A stretch of 9,210 nt of DNA from Oceanospirillaceae bacterium (lineage in GTDB: Bacteria; Pseudomonadota; Gammaproteobacteria; Pseudomonadales; Balneatricaceae): contig DPHD01000081.1 of NCBI GenBank assembly GCA_003523085.1, positions 1 through 9,210 of the forward strand, written 5' to 3'. Of this stretch, positions 1 to 8,200 are shown piece after piece. The notes under the pieces were generated by a model. That model did not search any database. It was not told the origin of the DNA and worked only from the letters and a program-made list of their open reading frames with translations. The position numbers and the translations under genes were made by a program. The first letter of the stretch is position 1. Every line of letters starts with the position of its first letter.

Positions 1-11
1 GAACCCCGCTA

Positions 12-103
12 GATACCGGCCTACGCCGGCATGACGTGAAGCCTACGCCGGTATGACGAGAAGGCTACACCGGCATGACTGAAGGGGCCTGCACCAGAAT
101 GAG
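12..103. repeat. Decaying tandem array of ~22-bp GC-rich repeats downstream of xseA
   Basis: Four related units begin at 21, 43, 65 and 89, giving periods of 22, 22 and 24 bases. The cores are CTACGCCGGCATGACG (21-36), CTACGCCGGTATGACG (43-58), CTACACCGGCATGACT (65-80) and a degenerate CTGCACCAGAATGAG (89-103). Similarity falls steadily towards xseA. Read on the minus strand, the direction of xseA transcription, each unit begins with a GTCAT(g/a)CCGG-like motif. Motifs of this type belong to the short palindromic intergenic repeats scattered through many gammaproteobacterial genomes. The array starts 6 bases beyond the xseA stop codon, so it would form part of the xseA mRNA tail if transcription reads through. 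A role in termination or mRNA 3'-end protection is inference. The array may continue beyond the window edge. Confidence 0.8.
13..32. repeat. Palindromic (REP-like) core in the outermost repeat unit
   Basis: CCGGC (16-20) and GCCGG (25-29) form a 5-bp all-GC inverted repeat around the loop CTAC. After one A/C mismatch (15/30), two more pairs (13-14 with 31-32) extend the stem. The inner units keep only the right-hand half of this palindrome, so the tandem copies look like half-palindromes stacked beside one complete element. No run of T follows on either strand, so it is not a typical intrinsic terminator by itself. Confidence 0.6.
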
Positions 104-108
104 TCTTT

Positions 109-1440
109 TTAAAGGACCGTCGCTTCTATAATGCCGTCGTGTAGCTTAATGTTGAGATGTTGTTTTGGTGTGACCTGAGATGCGCTTGATATCACTTTGC
201 CTTGTTCATCCTGAGTAATGCTGTAGCCACGCGCCAAGGTGCTTAAGGGGCTGAGTTGGTTAAGTTGCATTGCCGTGTTAGATAGGTGCTGCTGGTGATG
301 CCGTAACTGAGATTGTTGGGCCGTATCGAGTCGTTGCCGTAGTTGGCTTAGGTGCGTCTGTTGGGGCCTGACAAAGTGTATCGGTGTAAGGCTGCTGAGC
401 TTTGCTTGTAAATGATTACAGCGGGATATTTTAGACTGCAATTGTTTTAGCACAGCCTGCTCTAATCTCACTTGAATGTGGTCTAAGCGCTGACTTTGAT
501 CGTTGAGCTTTTGGCCTGGATGTTTGAGCAGGGCCTTGAGGCGTGAAAGGTTTAGCTGTTGATGCTGAAGATGTTTGTGCCATTGCTGCTTGAGCAGTCT
601 TTCAAGCTGTTGAACCCTATGAACCAAGTCAGATTGATCCTGGCTTACTAGTTCGGCCGCAGCAGAAGGCGTTGGCATACGGCAGTCTGCAACAAAGTCG
701 GCGATAGTAAAATCGGTCTCATGGCCCACCGCGCTCACCGTAGGAATACGACTGGCATAAATAGTGCGTGCTAGGTGTTCATCGTTATAGCTCCACAAAT
801 CTTCCACGGAGCCGCCACCTCGGGTCAGCACGATGACATCGTGCTGACCCATTAGATTGCACAGCTCAATGGCCTTGGCAGTCTCGCTGGCGGCACTGGA
901 ACCCTGCACTGTCACTGGTAACAAGTCGATGGCAAGGCCTGGCATTCGTTGTTGTAAAACCTTAAGAAAGTCATGAATAGCGGCACCGTCTGCGGAGCTG
1001 ATTACGGCAATGCGTTGGCAGTGGGAGGGTATGGTTCGTTTGTGCTGTTCCTCAAATAAACCTTCATCAAGTAATTTTTTCTTAAGCGCCAAAAAGGCCT
1101 GCTGTAGGTTGCCGCTGCCAGCGGCCTGCATCTTTTCGCCAATCAGTTGGTAGTCTCCCCGCCCCGGGTAGATGCTAACTTTGGCCTTAAAATGCACTAA
1201 GTCGCCTTCTTTGGGCTCGAACTGGCAATATAAATTCTTGTTGCGAAACATCGCGCAACTGACCTGGCCGTCCATATCCTTTAAACGAAAATACCAATGT
1301 CCGGAACGAGCACGTGTAAAGCCCGAAATTTCGCCACTTACGGTGACTAGGCCAAATCGAGTTTCAAGCAAGTTACGAGCTGCGTGGTTGAGTTCGCTGA
1401 CTTGCCAAATACGGGCATTATCTTGGGTGTTGGCGGTCAT
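109..1440 (-). CDS. xseA: Exodeoxyribonuclease VII large subunit
   Basis: This is the catalytic large subunit of exonuclease VII. The enzyme degrades single-stranded DNA from both ends in a metal-independent reaction, together with several copies of the small subunit XseB, which is not in this window. The protein has 443 residues (about 456 in E. coli). An N-terminal OB-fold, about residues 10-105, contains SGEISGFTRARSGHWYF and GRGDYQ. The catalytic domain contains ISSADGAAIHDFLKVL, RGGGSVEDLWSYNDE (207-221) and VGHETDFTIADFVAD. D157, R207, H240 and D243 line up with E. coli D155, R205, H238 and D241, which are reported as essential. Residues about 265-395 are rich in Gln, Leu and His and fit the long coiled-coil arm that binds XseB. 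The C-terminal hallmark LSPLSTLARGY (396-406) is present. The ATG at 1440 is preceded by only a weak ribosome binding site (TAGG). Divergence from guaB matches E. coli. Confidence 0.97.
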   Translation of the reverse strand: MTANTQDNARIWQVSELNHAARNLLETRFGLVTVSGEISGFTRARSGHWYFRLKDMDGQVSCAMFRNKNLYCQFEPKEGDLVHFKAKVSIYPGRGDYQLIGEKMQAAGSGNLQQAFLALKKKLLDEGLFEEQHKRTIPSHCQRIAVISSADGAAIHDFLKVLQQRMPGLAIDLLPVTVQGSSAASETAKAIELCNLMGQHDVIVLTRGGGSVEDLWSYNDEHLARTIYASRIPTVSAVGHETDFTIADFVADCRMPTPSAAAELVSQDQSDLVHRVQQLERLLKQQWHKHLQHQQLNLSRLKALLKHPGQKLNDQSQRLDHIQVRLEQAVLKQLQSKISRCNHLQAKLSSLTPIHFVRPQQTHLSQLRQRLDTAQQSQLRHHQQHLSNTAMQLNQLSPLSTLARGYSITQDEQGKVISSASQVTPKQHLNIKLHDGIIEATVL

Positions 1441-1477
1441 TATTGGCCTAAGATTTAAGGGCTAATTGTTGGTATTT

Positions 1478-1483
1478 ATCATA
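1478..1483 (-). promoter_or_regulatory. Candidate -10 element for xseA
   Basis: On the minus strand this reads TATGAT, five of six matches to the sigma-70 -10 consensus, and lies 37 bases upstream of the xseA start codon. I find no good -35 hexamer 16-18 bases further upstream (the 17-base position reads CCTTTT), so the promoter is weak or the assignment is wrong. The interval up to the guaB promoter has no other candidate as good. Confidence 0.3.
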
Positions 1484-1517
1484 CACCAAATCCATGTCTA
1501 AAAAGGCTTAATGATAG

Positions 1518-1547
1518 TGGTCAAAGAGACTTAGTTTCCGGTATAAT
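1518..1547 (+). promoter_or_regulatory. Sigma-70 promoter of the guaBA-tadA-purL operon
   Basis: A perfect -10 hexamer, TATAAT (1542-1547), lies 37 bases upstream of the guaB start codon. An 18-base spacer separates it from TGGTCA (1518-1523), which matches the TTGACA -35 consensus at four of six positions. Transcription would start near 1553-1555, giving a leader of about 30 bases. The stretch just after the -10 (ATGGCGT) contains GGCG. GC-rich discriminators are typical of promoters repressed by ppGpp, and E. coli guaB is stringently controlled, so similar control is plausible but inferred. I see no PurR-type operator (ACGCAAACGTTTGCGT) here. Confidence 0.7.
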
Positions 1548-1550
1548 ATG

Positions 1551-1579
1551 GCGTTTCCTTTCACACCTAAAAAGGACGC
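1551..1579 (+). promoter_or_regulatory. guaB leader hairpin covering the ribosome binding site
   Basis: The left arm is GCGT (1551-1554) plus CCTTT (1557-1561). The right arm is AAAGG (1571-1575) plus ACGC (1576-1579). They can form nine Watson-Crick pairs, interrupted by a 2-base bulge (TT, 1555-1556), around the 9-base loop 1562-1570. The right arm contains the guaB Shine-Dalgarno sequence AAAGGA (1571-1576), 8 bases before the ATG, so the folded form would hide it. If transcription starts at about 1553, the outermost one or two pairs are lost but the inner stem remains. The pairing is visible in the sequence. A regulatory role is inference, and the structure resembles no riboswitch class known to me. 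Confidence 0.4.
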
Positions 1580-1584
1580 GCACC

Positions 1585-3054
1585 ATGTTACGACTTGCCG
1601 AAGAAGCCCTCACATTTGATGATGTTCTCTTAGTGCCTGGCTATTCGGAGGTGCTGCCGAAAGACGTTAAGCTGCAAACCCGTATTGCACGCGATTTACC
1701 CCTAAATATTCCCCTTGTTTCTGCCGCTATGGATACCGTTACCGAAGCTCGCTTGGCCATTGCTATGGCGCAAGAAGGTGGTATTGGTATTGTTCATAAA
1801 AACCTCACCATTGAGCAGCAGGCTGAACAAGTTCGCCAAGTTAAAAAGCACGAAAGTGGTGTGGTGCAAGACCCCGTCACCTGCTCTTCTAATATGACCG
1901 TCGGTGACCTTCAGAGCCTAGCGGCCCAAACCGGATTCTCTGGTTTTCCAGTAGTGGATAATGGCCAGCTTGTGGGCATAGTTACAAGTCGTGATATGCG
2001 TTTTGAAAATCACCTTGATGCCCGCGTTGATACCATCATGACGACCAAGGAAAACTTGGTCACTGTAGAGCCTGGTGTAGACCAAGACACAGTGCGTAAC
2101 TTGCTTCGCAAGCACCGTATTGAACGTGTTTTAGTGGTCGGTGCAGATTTTACTTTGCAAGGCATGATGACCGTCAAAGATATGTACCGCGCTAAGGCGT
2201 ACCCCAATGCCTGTAAAGATGACGCGGGTAGCTTACGTGTAGGTGCTGCAGTAGGGACTGGCGCCGAAACGGAAGATCGTGTTAAGGCCTTGGTTGAGGC
2301 CGGCGTAGACTTGATTATTGTAGATACCGCCCATGGCCATTCCGCTGGCGTTATTGAACGTGTACGTTGGGTTAAAACCAACTTTCCTCAAGTACAAGTC
2401 GTGGGTGGCAATATTGCCACCGCTGCCGCTGCTGAAGCTTTAGCTGACGCAGGCGCTGATGGCGTTAAGGTCGGTATTGGTCCAGGGTCCATCTGTACCA
2501 CGCGTATTGTTGCAGGTATTGGTGTGCCACAAATTACAGCCGTGGCTAATGTGGCTGCAGCCATGAATCCGCGCGGCATTCCAGTGATCGCCGACGGCGG
2601 TGTACGTTATTCTGGCGACTTGGCAAAAGCTGTAGCCGCAGGCGCTAGTGTGGTTATGGCGGGCAGCTTGCTAGCCGGTACAGACGAAGCGCCAGGCGAA
2701 GTTGAACTATACCAAGGCCGTGCCTATAAAGCCTACCGGGGCATGGGTTCAATCGGCGCCATGGGTCAAAGCCAAGGTTCAAGTGATCGCTATTTCCAAA
2801 CTGCTGACGCCGGCGTAGAAAAACTAGTTCCAGAAGGCATCGAAGGCCGTGTTGCTTGTAAAGGCCCAATGGCTGCCATCGTGCATCAGATGATGGGTGG
2901 CTTGCGCGCTAGCATGGGCTACACCGGTTGTGGAAACATGGAACAAATGCGCACCGTGCCAACCTTTACCCGTATTACCAGTGCCGGTATGAGCGAAAGC
3001 CATGTGCACGACGTTACCATTACTAAAGAAGCACCTAATTACCGGGCCAAGTAA
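1585..3054 (+). CDS. guaB: Inosine-5'-monophosphate dehydrogenase
   Basis: GuaB oxidises IMP to XMP with NAD+, the first committed and usually rate-limiting step of GMP synthesis, as a cytoplasmic tetramer or octamer. The protein has 489 residues (488 in E. coli). The (beta/alpha)8 barrel starts with LTFDDVLLVPGYSEVLP (9-25). A tandem CBS module, about residues 93-205, is inserted in it; in this family it binds purine nucleotides and tunes activity. The barrel then resumes with the NAD-site region VDTAHGHS (246-253). The catalytic loop GIGPGSICTTR (297-307) carries the nucleophile C304. GMGSIGAMG (386-394) belongs to the IMP site, and the mobile flap SSDRYFQ has the Arg-Tyr pair R402/Y403 used in E-XMP* hydrolysis. 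The ATG at 1585 has a good AAAGGA 8 bases upstream. It is the first gene of the operon, divergent from xseA and 84 bases ahead of guaA. Confidence 0.98.
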   Translation: MLRLAEEALTFDDVLLVPGYSEVLPKDVKLQTRIARDLPLNIPLVSAAMDTVTEARLAIAMAQEGGIGIVHKNLTIEQQAEQVRQVKKHESGVVQDPVTCSSNMTVGDLQSLAAQTGFSGFPVVDNGQLVGIVTSRDMRFENHLDARVDTIMTTKENLVTVEPGVDQDTVRNLLRKHRIERVLVVGADFTLQGMMTVKDMYRAKAYPNACKDDAGSLRVGAAVGTGAETEDRVKALVEAGVDLIIVDTAHGHSAGVIERVRWVKTNFPQVQVVGGNIATAAAAEALADAGADGVKVGIGPGSICTTRIVAGIGVPQITAVANVAAAMNPRGIPVIADGGVRYSGDLAKAVAAGASVVMAGSLLAGTDEAPGEVELYQGRAYKAYRGMGSIGAMGQSQGSSDRYFQTADAGVEKLVPEGIEGRVACKGPMAAIVHQMMGGLRASMGYTGCGNMEQMRTVPTFTRITSAGMSESHVHDVTITKEAPNYRAK

Positions 3055-3128
3055 ACGAGCTAGGTGGCAGGTTTTACAGTTTAATTAACTTGGTTGTTAC
3101 CGCCTACGGGTAGTGTCAACCCACTCAC

Positions 3129-3132
3129 GGAG
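3129..3132 (+). promoter_or_regulatory. guaA ribosome binding site that fixes the start
   Basis: GGAG lies 6 bases before an ATG at 3139 and 9 bases before a second, adjacent ATG at 3142. Both spacings are workable. The frame is open upstream to a TTG at 3094, but that extension has no ribosome binding site and adds 15 residues unlike any GuaA N-terminus I know. The rest of the 84-base guaB-guaA spacer has no T-rich terminator. TAGGTGG (3061-3067) can pair with CCGCCTA (3100-3106) with one G-U pair across a long loop. Confidence 0.65.
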
Positions 3133-3138
3133 TTGCAC

Positions 3139-4713
3139 ATGATGCAGGATATCCACGCACAACGGATTCTCATCTTGGATTTTGGATCACAATACACACA
3201 GCTTATCGCTCGTCGTGTGCGTGAAATTGGCGTTTATTGCGAAATTCGCGCTTACGACATGAAGGCAGATGCGATCCGTGAGTTCGACCCTAAGGGTATT
3301 ATCCTTGCCGGCGGCCCAGAGTCTGTGACCGAGGCAGGCAGCCCTCGAGCGCCAGAAGTTGTATTTAATATGGGTGTGCCCGTCTTGGGCATCTGTTATG
3401 GCATGCAAACCATGGCCGAGCAGTTGGGTGGCAAAGTGAGCGCCTCTGACGAGCGTGAATTTGGCTACGCGGGCGTGCAGGTAGAAACCGCAGGCGCTTT
3501 GCTAAAGGATATTCACGATGACGTAGACGGCGACGCATGTAGCCTAAACGTGTGGATGAGTCACGGTGATAAGGTTACCACCATGCCAGCAGATTTCACC
3601 TGTATGGCGTCTACTGACAGTGCGCCTATTGCGGGCATGAGCTGTGAAGCTAAACGATTTTATGGTTTGCAGTTTCACCCAGAAGTGACCCATACCAAAC
3701 AAGGCGGTGCTATTTTAGAGCGCTTCGTCAGCGACATTTGTGACTGCGAAGGGTTGTGGACTGCCAGCAACATCATAGATGATGCCATTGCTACGGTACG
3801 TGAAAAAGTGGGTACAGACACGGTTCTGTTGGGCCTTTCGGGCGGCGTAGATTCCTCCGTGGTAGCCGCATTGCTGCACAAGGCTATTGGCGACCAACTA
3901 GTGTGTGTGTTTGTAGATAATGGTTTGTTGCGTCTCAATGAAGGCGACCAAGTGATGAAGATGTTCGCCGACAACATGGGCGTACGGGTGATTCGTTCCG
4001 ATGCACAAGCACTGTTCCTCGGCAATCTAAAGGGTGTATCAGACCCAGAAGCCAAGCGTAAAGTCATAGGTAATACCTTCATCGATGTATTTGATAAAGA
4101 AGCCACTAAGCTAAACAACGTCAAGTGGCTTGCTCAAGGCACCATCTATCCTGACGTGATCGAATCAGCGGCAGGCGAAACCGGCAAAGCCCACGTTATT
4201 AAGTCACACCACAATGTCGGTGGTTTACCTGACGATATGGCCTTTAAACTGGTTGAACCGTTACGCGAATTATTTAAAGACGAAGTACGCAAAATTGGCC
4301 TAGAGCTAGGGTTGCCTTACGACATGGTTTACCGTCATCCGTTCCCAGGTCCAGGCCTTGGCGTGCGTATTTTAGGTGAAGTCAAACAAGAGTACGCCGA
4401 CATTCTACGTTTGGCCGATGCTATCTTTATGGAAGAGTTGCACGCTTCAGGTTGGTATCACAAAACCAGCCAAGCCTTTGTGGTTTTCTTACCCGTTAAA
4501 TCTGTCGGTGTTGTCGGTGACGGCCGCCGCTACGAGTGGGTAGTGAGCCTACGAGCAGTAGAAACTATCGACTTTATGACCGCCCGCTGGGCCCATTTAC
4601 CCTATGAGCTGTTAGAAAAAGTGTCTGGCAGAATCATTAACGAAATCTCGGGCATCTCCCGCGTCGCCTATGATGTTTCTAGCAAGCCACCAGCCACCAT
4701 TGAGTGGGAATAA
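3139..4713 (+). CDS. guaA: GMP synthase (glutamine-hydrolysing)
   Basis: GuaA converts XMP, glutamine and ATP to GMP, glutamate, AMP and pyrophosphate, finishing the guanine branch begun by GuaB. The protein has 524 residues from this start (525 in E. coli). The class I glutamine amidotransferase domain, about 1-205, begins RILILDFGSQYTQ and has the catalytic triad C86 (in GICYGMQ), H180 and E182 (in QFHPE). The ATP pyrophosphatase domain, about 206-398, has the P-loop-like SGGVDSS (234-240). The dimerisation domain begins near RHPFPGPGLGVR and ends in the family-typical KPPATIEWE. MMQDIHAQRILILDFGSQ from 3139 has the same length to this motif as the E. coli and Pseudomonas N-termini as I recall them, which favours 3139 slightly over 3142. 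It lies 29 bases before tadA with no terminator between. Confidence 0.98.
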   Translation: MMQDIHAQRILILDFGSQYTQLIARRVREIGVYCEIRAYDMKADAIREFDPKGIILAGGPESVTEAGSPRAPEVVFNMGVPVLGICYGMQTMAEQLGGKVSASDEREFGYAGVQVETAGALLKDIHDDVDGDACSLNVWMSHGDKVTTMPADFTCMASTDSAPIAGMSCEAKRFYGLQFHPEVTHTKQGGAILERFVSDICDCEGLWTASNIIDDAIATVREKVGTDTVLLGLSGGVDSSVVAALLHKAIGDQLVCVFVDNGLLRLNEGDQVMKMFADNMGVRVIRSDAQALFLGNLKGVSDPEAKRKVIGNTFIDVFDKEATKLNNVKWLAQGTIYPDVIESAAGETGKAHVIKSHHNVGGLPDDMAFKLVEPLRELFKDEVRKIGLELGLPYDMVYRHPFPGPGLGVRILGEVKQEYADILRLADAIFMEELHASGWYHKTSQAFVVFLPVKSVGVVGDGRRYEWVVSLRAVETIDFMTARWAHLPYELLEKVSGRIINEISGISRVAYDVSSKPPATIEWE

Positions 4714-4742
4714 GGCTAACTTTAAACCCTAGAGATTAGATC

Positions 4743-5258
4743 ATGCAGGCCAACACCCTTCAGCCAGCCTTCACAGACCAAGATTTCATGGCGCAAGCCA
4801 TGGACTTGGCGTCTCAGGCTGCTCAGATTGGTGAAGTGCCAGTGGGTGCGTTGGTGGTGTGTGATGGTCAAATTATCGGCCAAGGTTACAATCAAACCAT
4901 TAGCGCCCACGACCCCTGCGCCCATGCCGAAATCATGGCCTTGCGTCAAGCCGCTCAGAATATAGGTAATTATCGTCTCAGTGGCTGCGACCTCTACGTT
5001 ACATTAGAACCTTGCACCATGTGTGTGGGTGCCATTATCCACGCCCGTATTAAGCGTCTTGTGTATGCAGCCACCGAACCCAAAGCTGGCGCAGTAGCTA
5101 GCCAGTTGCAATTATTTTCATTACCCCATTTTAATCACGTGGTGCAAGTTGAATCGGGCCTTATGGCAGACGAAGCGAGCACTATGTTGAGCAGTTTTTT
5201 TAAGCAGCGACGGATGGCCCATAAAGCCGCCAAAGCACTACAAAATATACCTCTTTAA
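4743..5258 (+). CDS. tadA: tRNA-specific adenosine-34 deaminase
   Basis: TadA deaminates adenosine 34 of tRNA-Arg(ACG) to inosine, letting one tRNA read CGU, CGC and CGA codons. It is usually essential and acts as a zinc-dependent homodimer. The protein has 171 residues, close to the E. coli form. The cytidine/deoxycytidylate deaminase fold is marked by PCAHAEIMAL, with zinc ligand H61 and proton-shuttling E63, and by LEPCTMCVGAIIHARI, with zinc ligands C91 and C94. These correspond to H57, E59, C87 and C90 of E. coli TadA. GEVPVGALVV (30-39) and the ARIKRLVYAATEPKAGA region (101-117) are typical of TadA and argue against a guanine or cytosine deaminase. The first 12 or so residues are variable in the family. 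The ATG has only a modest GAG (4732-4734) 8 bases upstream. The gene probably relies on guaBA transcription, because the 29-base gap holds no clear promoter. Confidence 0.95.
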   Translation: MQANTLQPAFTDQDFMAQAMDLASQAAQIGEVPVGALVVCDGQIIGQGYNQTISAHDPCAHAEIMALRQAAQNIGNYRLSGCDLYVTLEPCTMCVGAIIHARIKRLVYAATEPKAGAVASQLQLFSLPHFNHVVQVESGLMADEASTMLSSFFKQRRMAHKAAKALQNIPL

Positions 5259-5261
5259 AGG
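5257..5261 (+). promoter_or_regulatory. purL ribosome binding site overlapping the tadA stop codon
   Basis: AAAGG overlaps the last two bases of the tadA TAA and sits 6 bases before the purL ATG at 5268. Ribosomes terminating on tadA would be placed directly over this site, which suggests translational coupling of the two genes. No room exists for a promoter in the 9-base gap. Confidence 0.75.
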
Positions 5262-5267
5262 CTTATC

Positions 5268-8200
5268 ATGTTAATTTTACGCGGTGCACCAGCCCTGTCA
5301 GACTTCCGTAACCAACGCTTACTCGCCCGTTTGCAACAGGCTGTGCCTAGCATCACTGCGCTATATGCGGAGTTTATGCATTTTGCTTTAGTTGATAGTG
5401 ACCTGACTCAAACCGACGGCGATAAACTCAATAAAATTCTTCGTTATGGCCCCAAGGTTGCCGTACAAAACATGAGCGACAACCTAATATTAGTGGTGCC
5501 GCGCTTGGGTACTATCTCACCTTGGTCCAGTAAGGCTACAGATATCGCCCATAACTGTGGTTTACAACAGGTAAAACGCATAGAACGTGGTACGGCGTAT
5601 TACCTCAGTGCCTCTGCTGCACTGTCAGCCCAAGATTACACCCTCGCAGCAGCTGTGTTGCATGACCGCATGGTAGAACAAACTCTAACCACCCTTGAGC
5701 AAGCTGAAGGTCTGTTTGTGCAAACTGAGCCGGCACCGTTGGAGCGGGTTGATATCCTACAAGGTGGCCATGCCGCTCTTGCTGCAGCTAATACTAATTT
5801 GGGTTTGGCATTAGCCGAAGATGAAGTTGATTACCTGGTTACCTCGTTCGAAGAGCTAGGCCGTAACCCTACCGACGTCGAGTTGATGATGTTTGCTCAA
5901 GCCAACTCAGAGCACTGTCGCCACAAAATATTTAATGCCAGTTGGTCCATCGACGGCGAAGACCAAAATTTGTCTTTGTTCAAAATGATTAAAAACACCA
6001 ATGCATTGAATGGCGAAGGGGTGTTGTCGGCTTATGTCGATAACGCCTCGGTGATTGCTGGCCACAAAGCCGGTCGTTTCTTCCCTCAGCCTTCAGACCA
6101 GCAGTACGCATACCACCAAGAAGATATTCATATTTTAATGAAGGTAGAGACCCATAACCACCCTACAGCGATTGCCCCTTTTGCAGGTGCTGCGACCGGT
6201 TCTGGTGGTGAGATTAGAGACGAAGGCGCTACGGGTAAGGGCTCTAAGCCAAAAGCAGGTCTTACGGGCTACAGTGTTTCAAACCTACGTATACCAGGTT
6301 TTGAGCAAGCGTGGGAAGTGGACTACGGCAAACCTAGCCGTATTGTGTCTGCCTTAGATATTATGCTTGAAGGCCCCATTGGTGGCGCTTCGTTTAACAA
6401 TGAATTTGGTCGTCCAGCACTTAACGGTTATTTTAGAACCTTTGAGGCCACAGTCGCTGGCGTCAATGGCCCAGAAGTGCGTGGTTATCATAAACCGATT
6501 ATGATCGCTGGCGGCCTTGGTAATATCCGCGCTGACCATGTCGACAAAGGCGAAGTAGGGGTCGGCGACAAACTCATTTGTTTAGGCGGCCCAGCCATGC
6601 AAATAGGTTTGGGTGGCGGTGCAGCGTCCTCTATGGACTCCGGCGCCAGTGCAGAAAACTTAGACTTTGCATCGGTGCAGCGCGACAACCCAGAACTAGA
6701 GCGCCGTTGCCAAGAAGTGATCGACCGTTGTTGGCAAATGGGAGATCACAATCCCATTAGCTTTATCCACGATGTAGGCGCTGGCGGCCTGTCTAACGCC
6801 TTTCCAGAATTAGTTAAAGACGGTGGCCGCGGTGGCGCTTTCCAAATTCGTGGCATCAATAATGACGAGCCGGGCATGTCGCCGTTGGCCATTTGGTGTA
6901 ACGAAGCCCAAGAACGTTATGTATTAGCAGTACCGCCAGAAAACATGGCTACTTTTGAGGCTTTGTGTGCCCGCGAACGCTGCCCATATGCCGTTGTAGG
7001 TGAGGCCACGCAAGAACATCATTTAACCTTAGGTGATACCCATTTTGACAATCAGCCCGTCGACTTGCCGATGTCTGTATTGTTTGGCAAGCCGCCTAAA
7101 ATGCACCGCGATGTAGCACGCCAAGAGGTTGCCTTACCGGCACTCGACTTAACCAAGGTGGAACTGGCCGAGGCAGCTCAACGGGTACTAAGCCTGCCTA
7201 CCGTAGCTAGCAAGGGCTTTTTAATCACCATTGGTGATCGTTCTATCACCGGCATGGTGGCGCGTGAACAAATGGTAGGCCCATGGCAAGTGCCCGTAGC
7301 CAACTGCGCGATTACCACCACCTCATTAGACAGTACCACCGGTGAAGTGATGGCCATGGGCGAGCGTACGCCGTTAGCCCTAATTGATGCACCAGCCTCC
7401 GGTCGCATGGCGATTGGTGAAACCATCACCAACATGGCCTGTGCCCAGATAGATAAAATCAGTGACATTCGTTTGTCGGCTAACTGGATGTCACCCGCCG
7501 GTTACGCTGGTGAAGACGCCAAACTCTATGACACGGTAAAGGCCGTGGGTATGGAGTTATGCCCAGCCTTAGGCATTTCTATTCCCGTAGGTAAGGATTC
7601 CATGTCCATGCGTACGGTTTGGCAAGAAAAGGGTGAGAACGGCGATGAAGATAAAAGTGTAACCTCGCCAGTTTCATTGGTGATTTCTGGTTTTGCACCA
7701 GTGGCCGATGTACGTAAAACCCTAACCCCACAACTGGTTACAGACCAAGGTGATAGCTCGCTTATATTGGTCGATCTAGGCAACGGCGCAAACCGTTTAG
7801 GTGGTTCTTGCTTAGCACAGGTATTTGGCCAGTTGGGTGATACAGCGCCAGATTTAGACGATGCTGAAGACCTATTAGGTTTGTTCAGCGCCGTACAAGG
7901 GCTCAACGACGATGGTTTGTTATTGGCCTACCATGATCGTTCAGATGGTGGCTTGTACACCACCTTAGTAGAAATGGCCTTGGCAGGGCATGTGGGTATT
8001 GATATTGAATGCGCGCAAATGATCAGCGATGCAGATGATTTATTAGCCTGGCTGTTTAACGAAGAGCTCGGTGTGGTGTTGCAAGTAGCCAGCAAAAACA
8101 GCGCCGAAGTATTACGTCAGCTAAGTTCCTGTGGTTTGGCAGAGCAAAGCCGCGTTATTGGTAGCCTTAACGACGACGACCAAATTCGTATCACCCTAGA

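Noticed and set aside
1172..1465. 97-codon plus-strand open frame across the xseA 5' end
   Set aside because: It is antisense to the conserved OB-fold coding region of xseA and runs into the divergent promoter region, with no recognisable product.
1511..1534. Seven-codon leader peptide (ATG at 1511, stop at 1532-1534) with AAAAGG upstream
   Set aside because: It lies upstream of the guaB -10 element and so would not be on the guaB transcript from that promoter. It also has no regulatory codon run or attenuator-like structure.
3094..3138. N-terminal extension of GuaA from a TTG codon (MLPPTGSVNPLTELH...)
   Set aside because: No ribosome binding site precedes the TTG, the added residues do not resemble GuaA, and the ATG at 3139 has GGAG at 6 bases and gives the family's usual length.
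3675..4124. 149-codon open frame on the minus strand inside guaA
   Set aside because: It lies wholly antisense to the ATP pyrophosphatase domain, has a composition rich in Ser, Thr and Pro typical of antisense frames, and resembles no protein I recognise.
7787..7798. PurR-operator-like CGCAAACCGTTT
   Set aside because: It has an extra base at the centre compared with the PurR palindrome and lies deep in the purL coding sequence, where it encodes conserved-looking residues. Chance is the likelier explanation.
7526..7906. 126-codon open frame on the minus strand inside purL
   Set aside because: It is fully antisense to conserved purL sequence with no supporting promoter or ribosome binding site, so it is best explained as a shadow of the coding frame.
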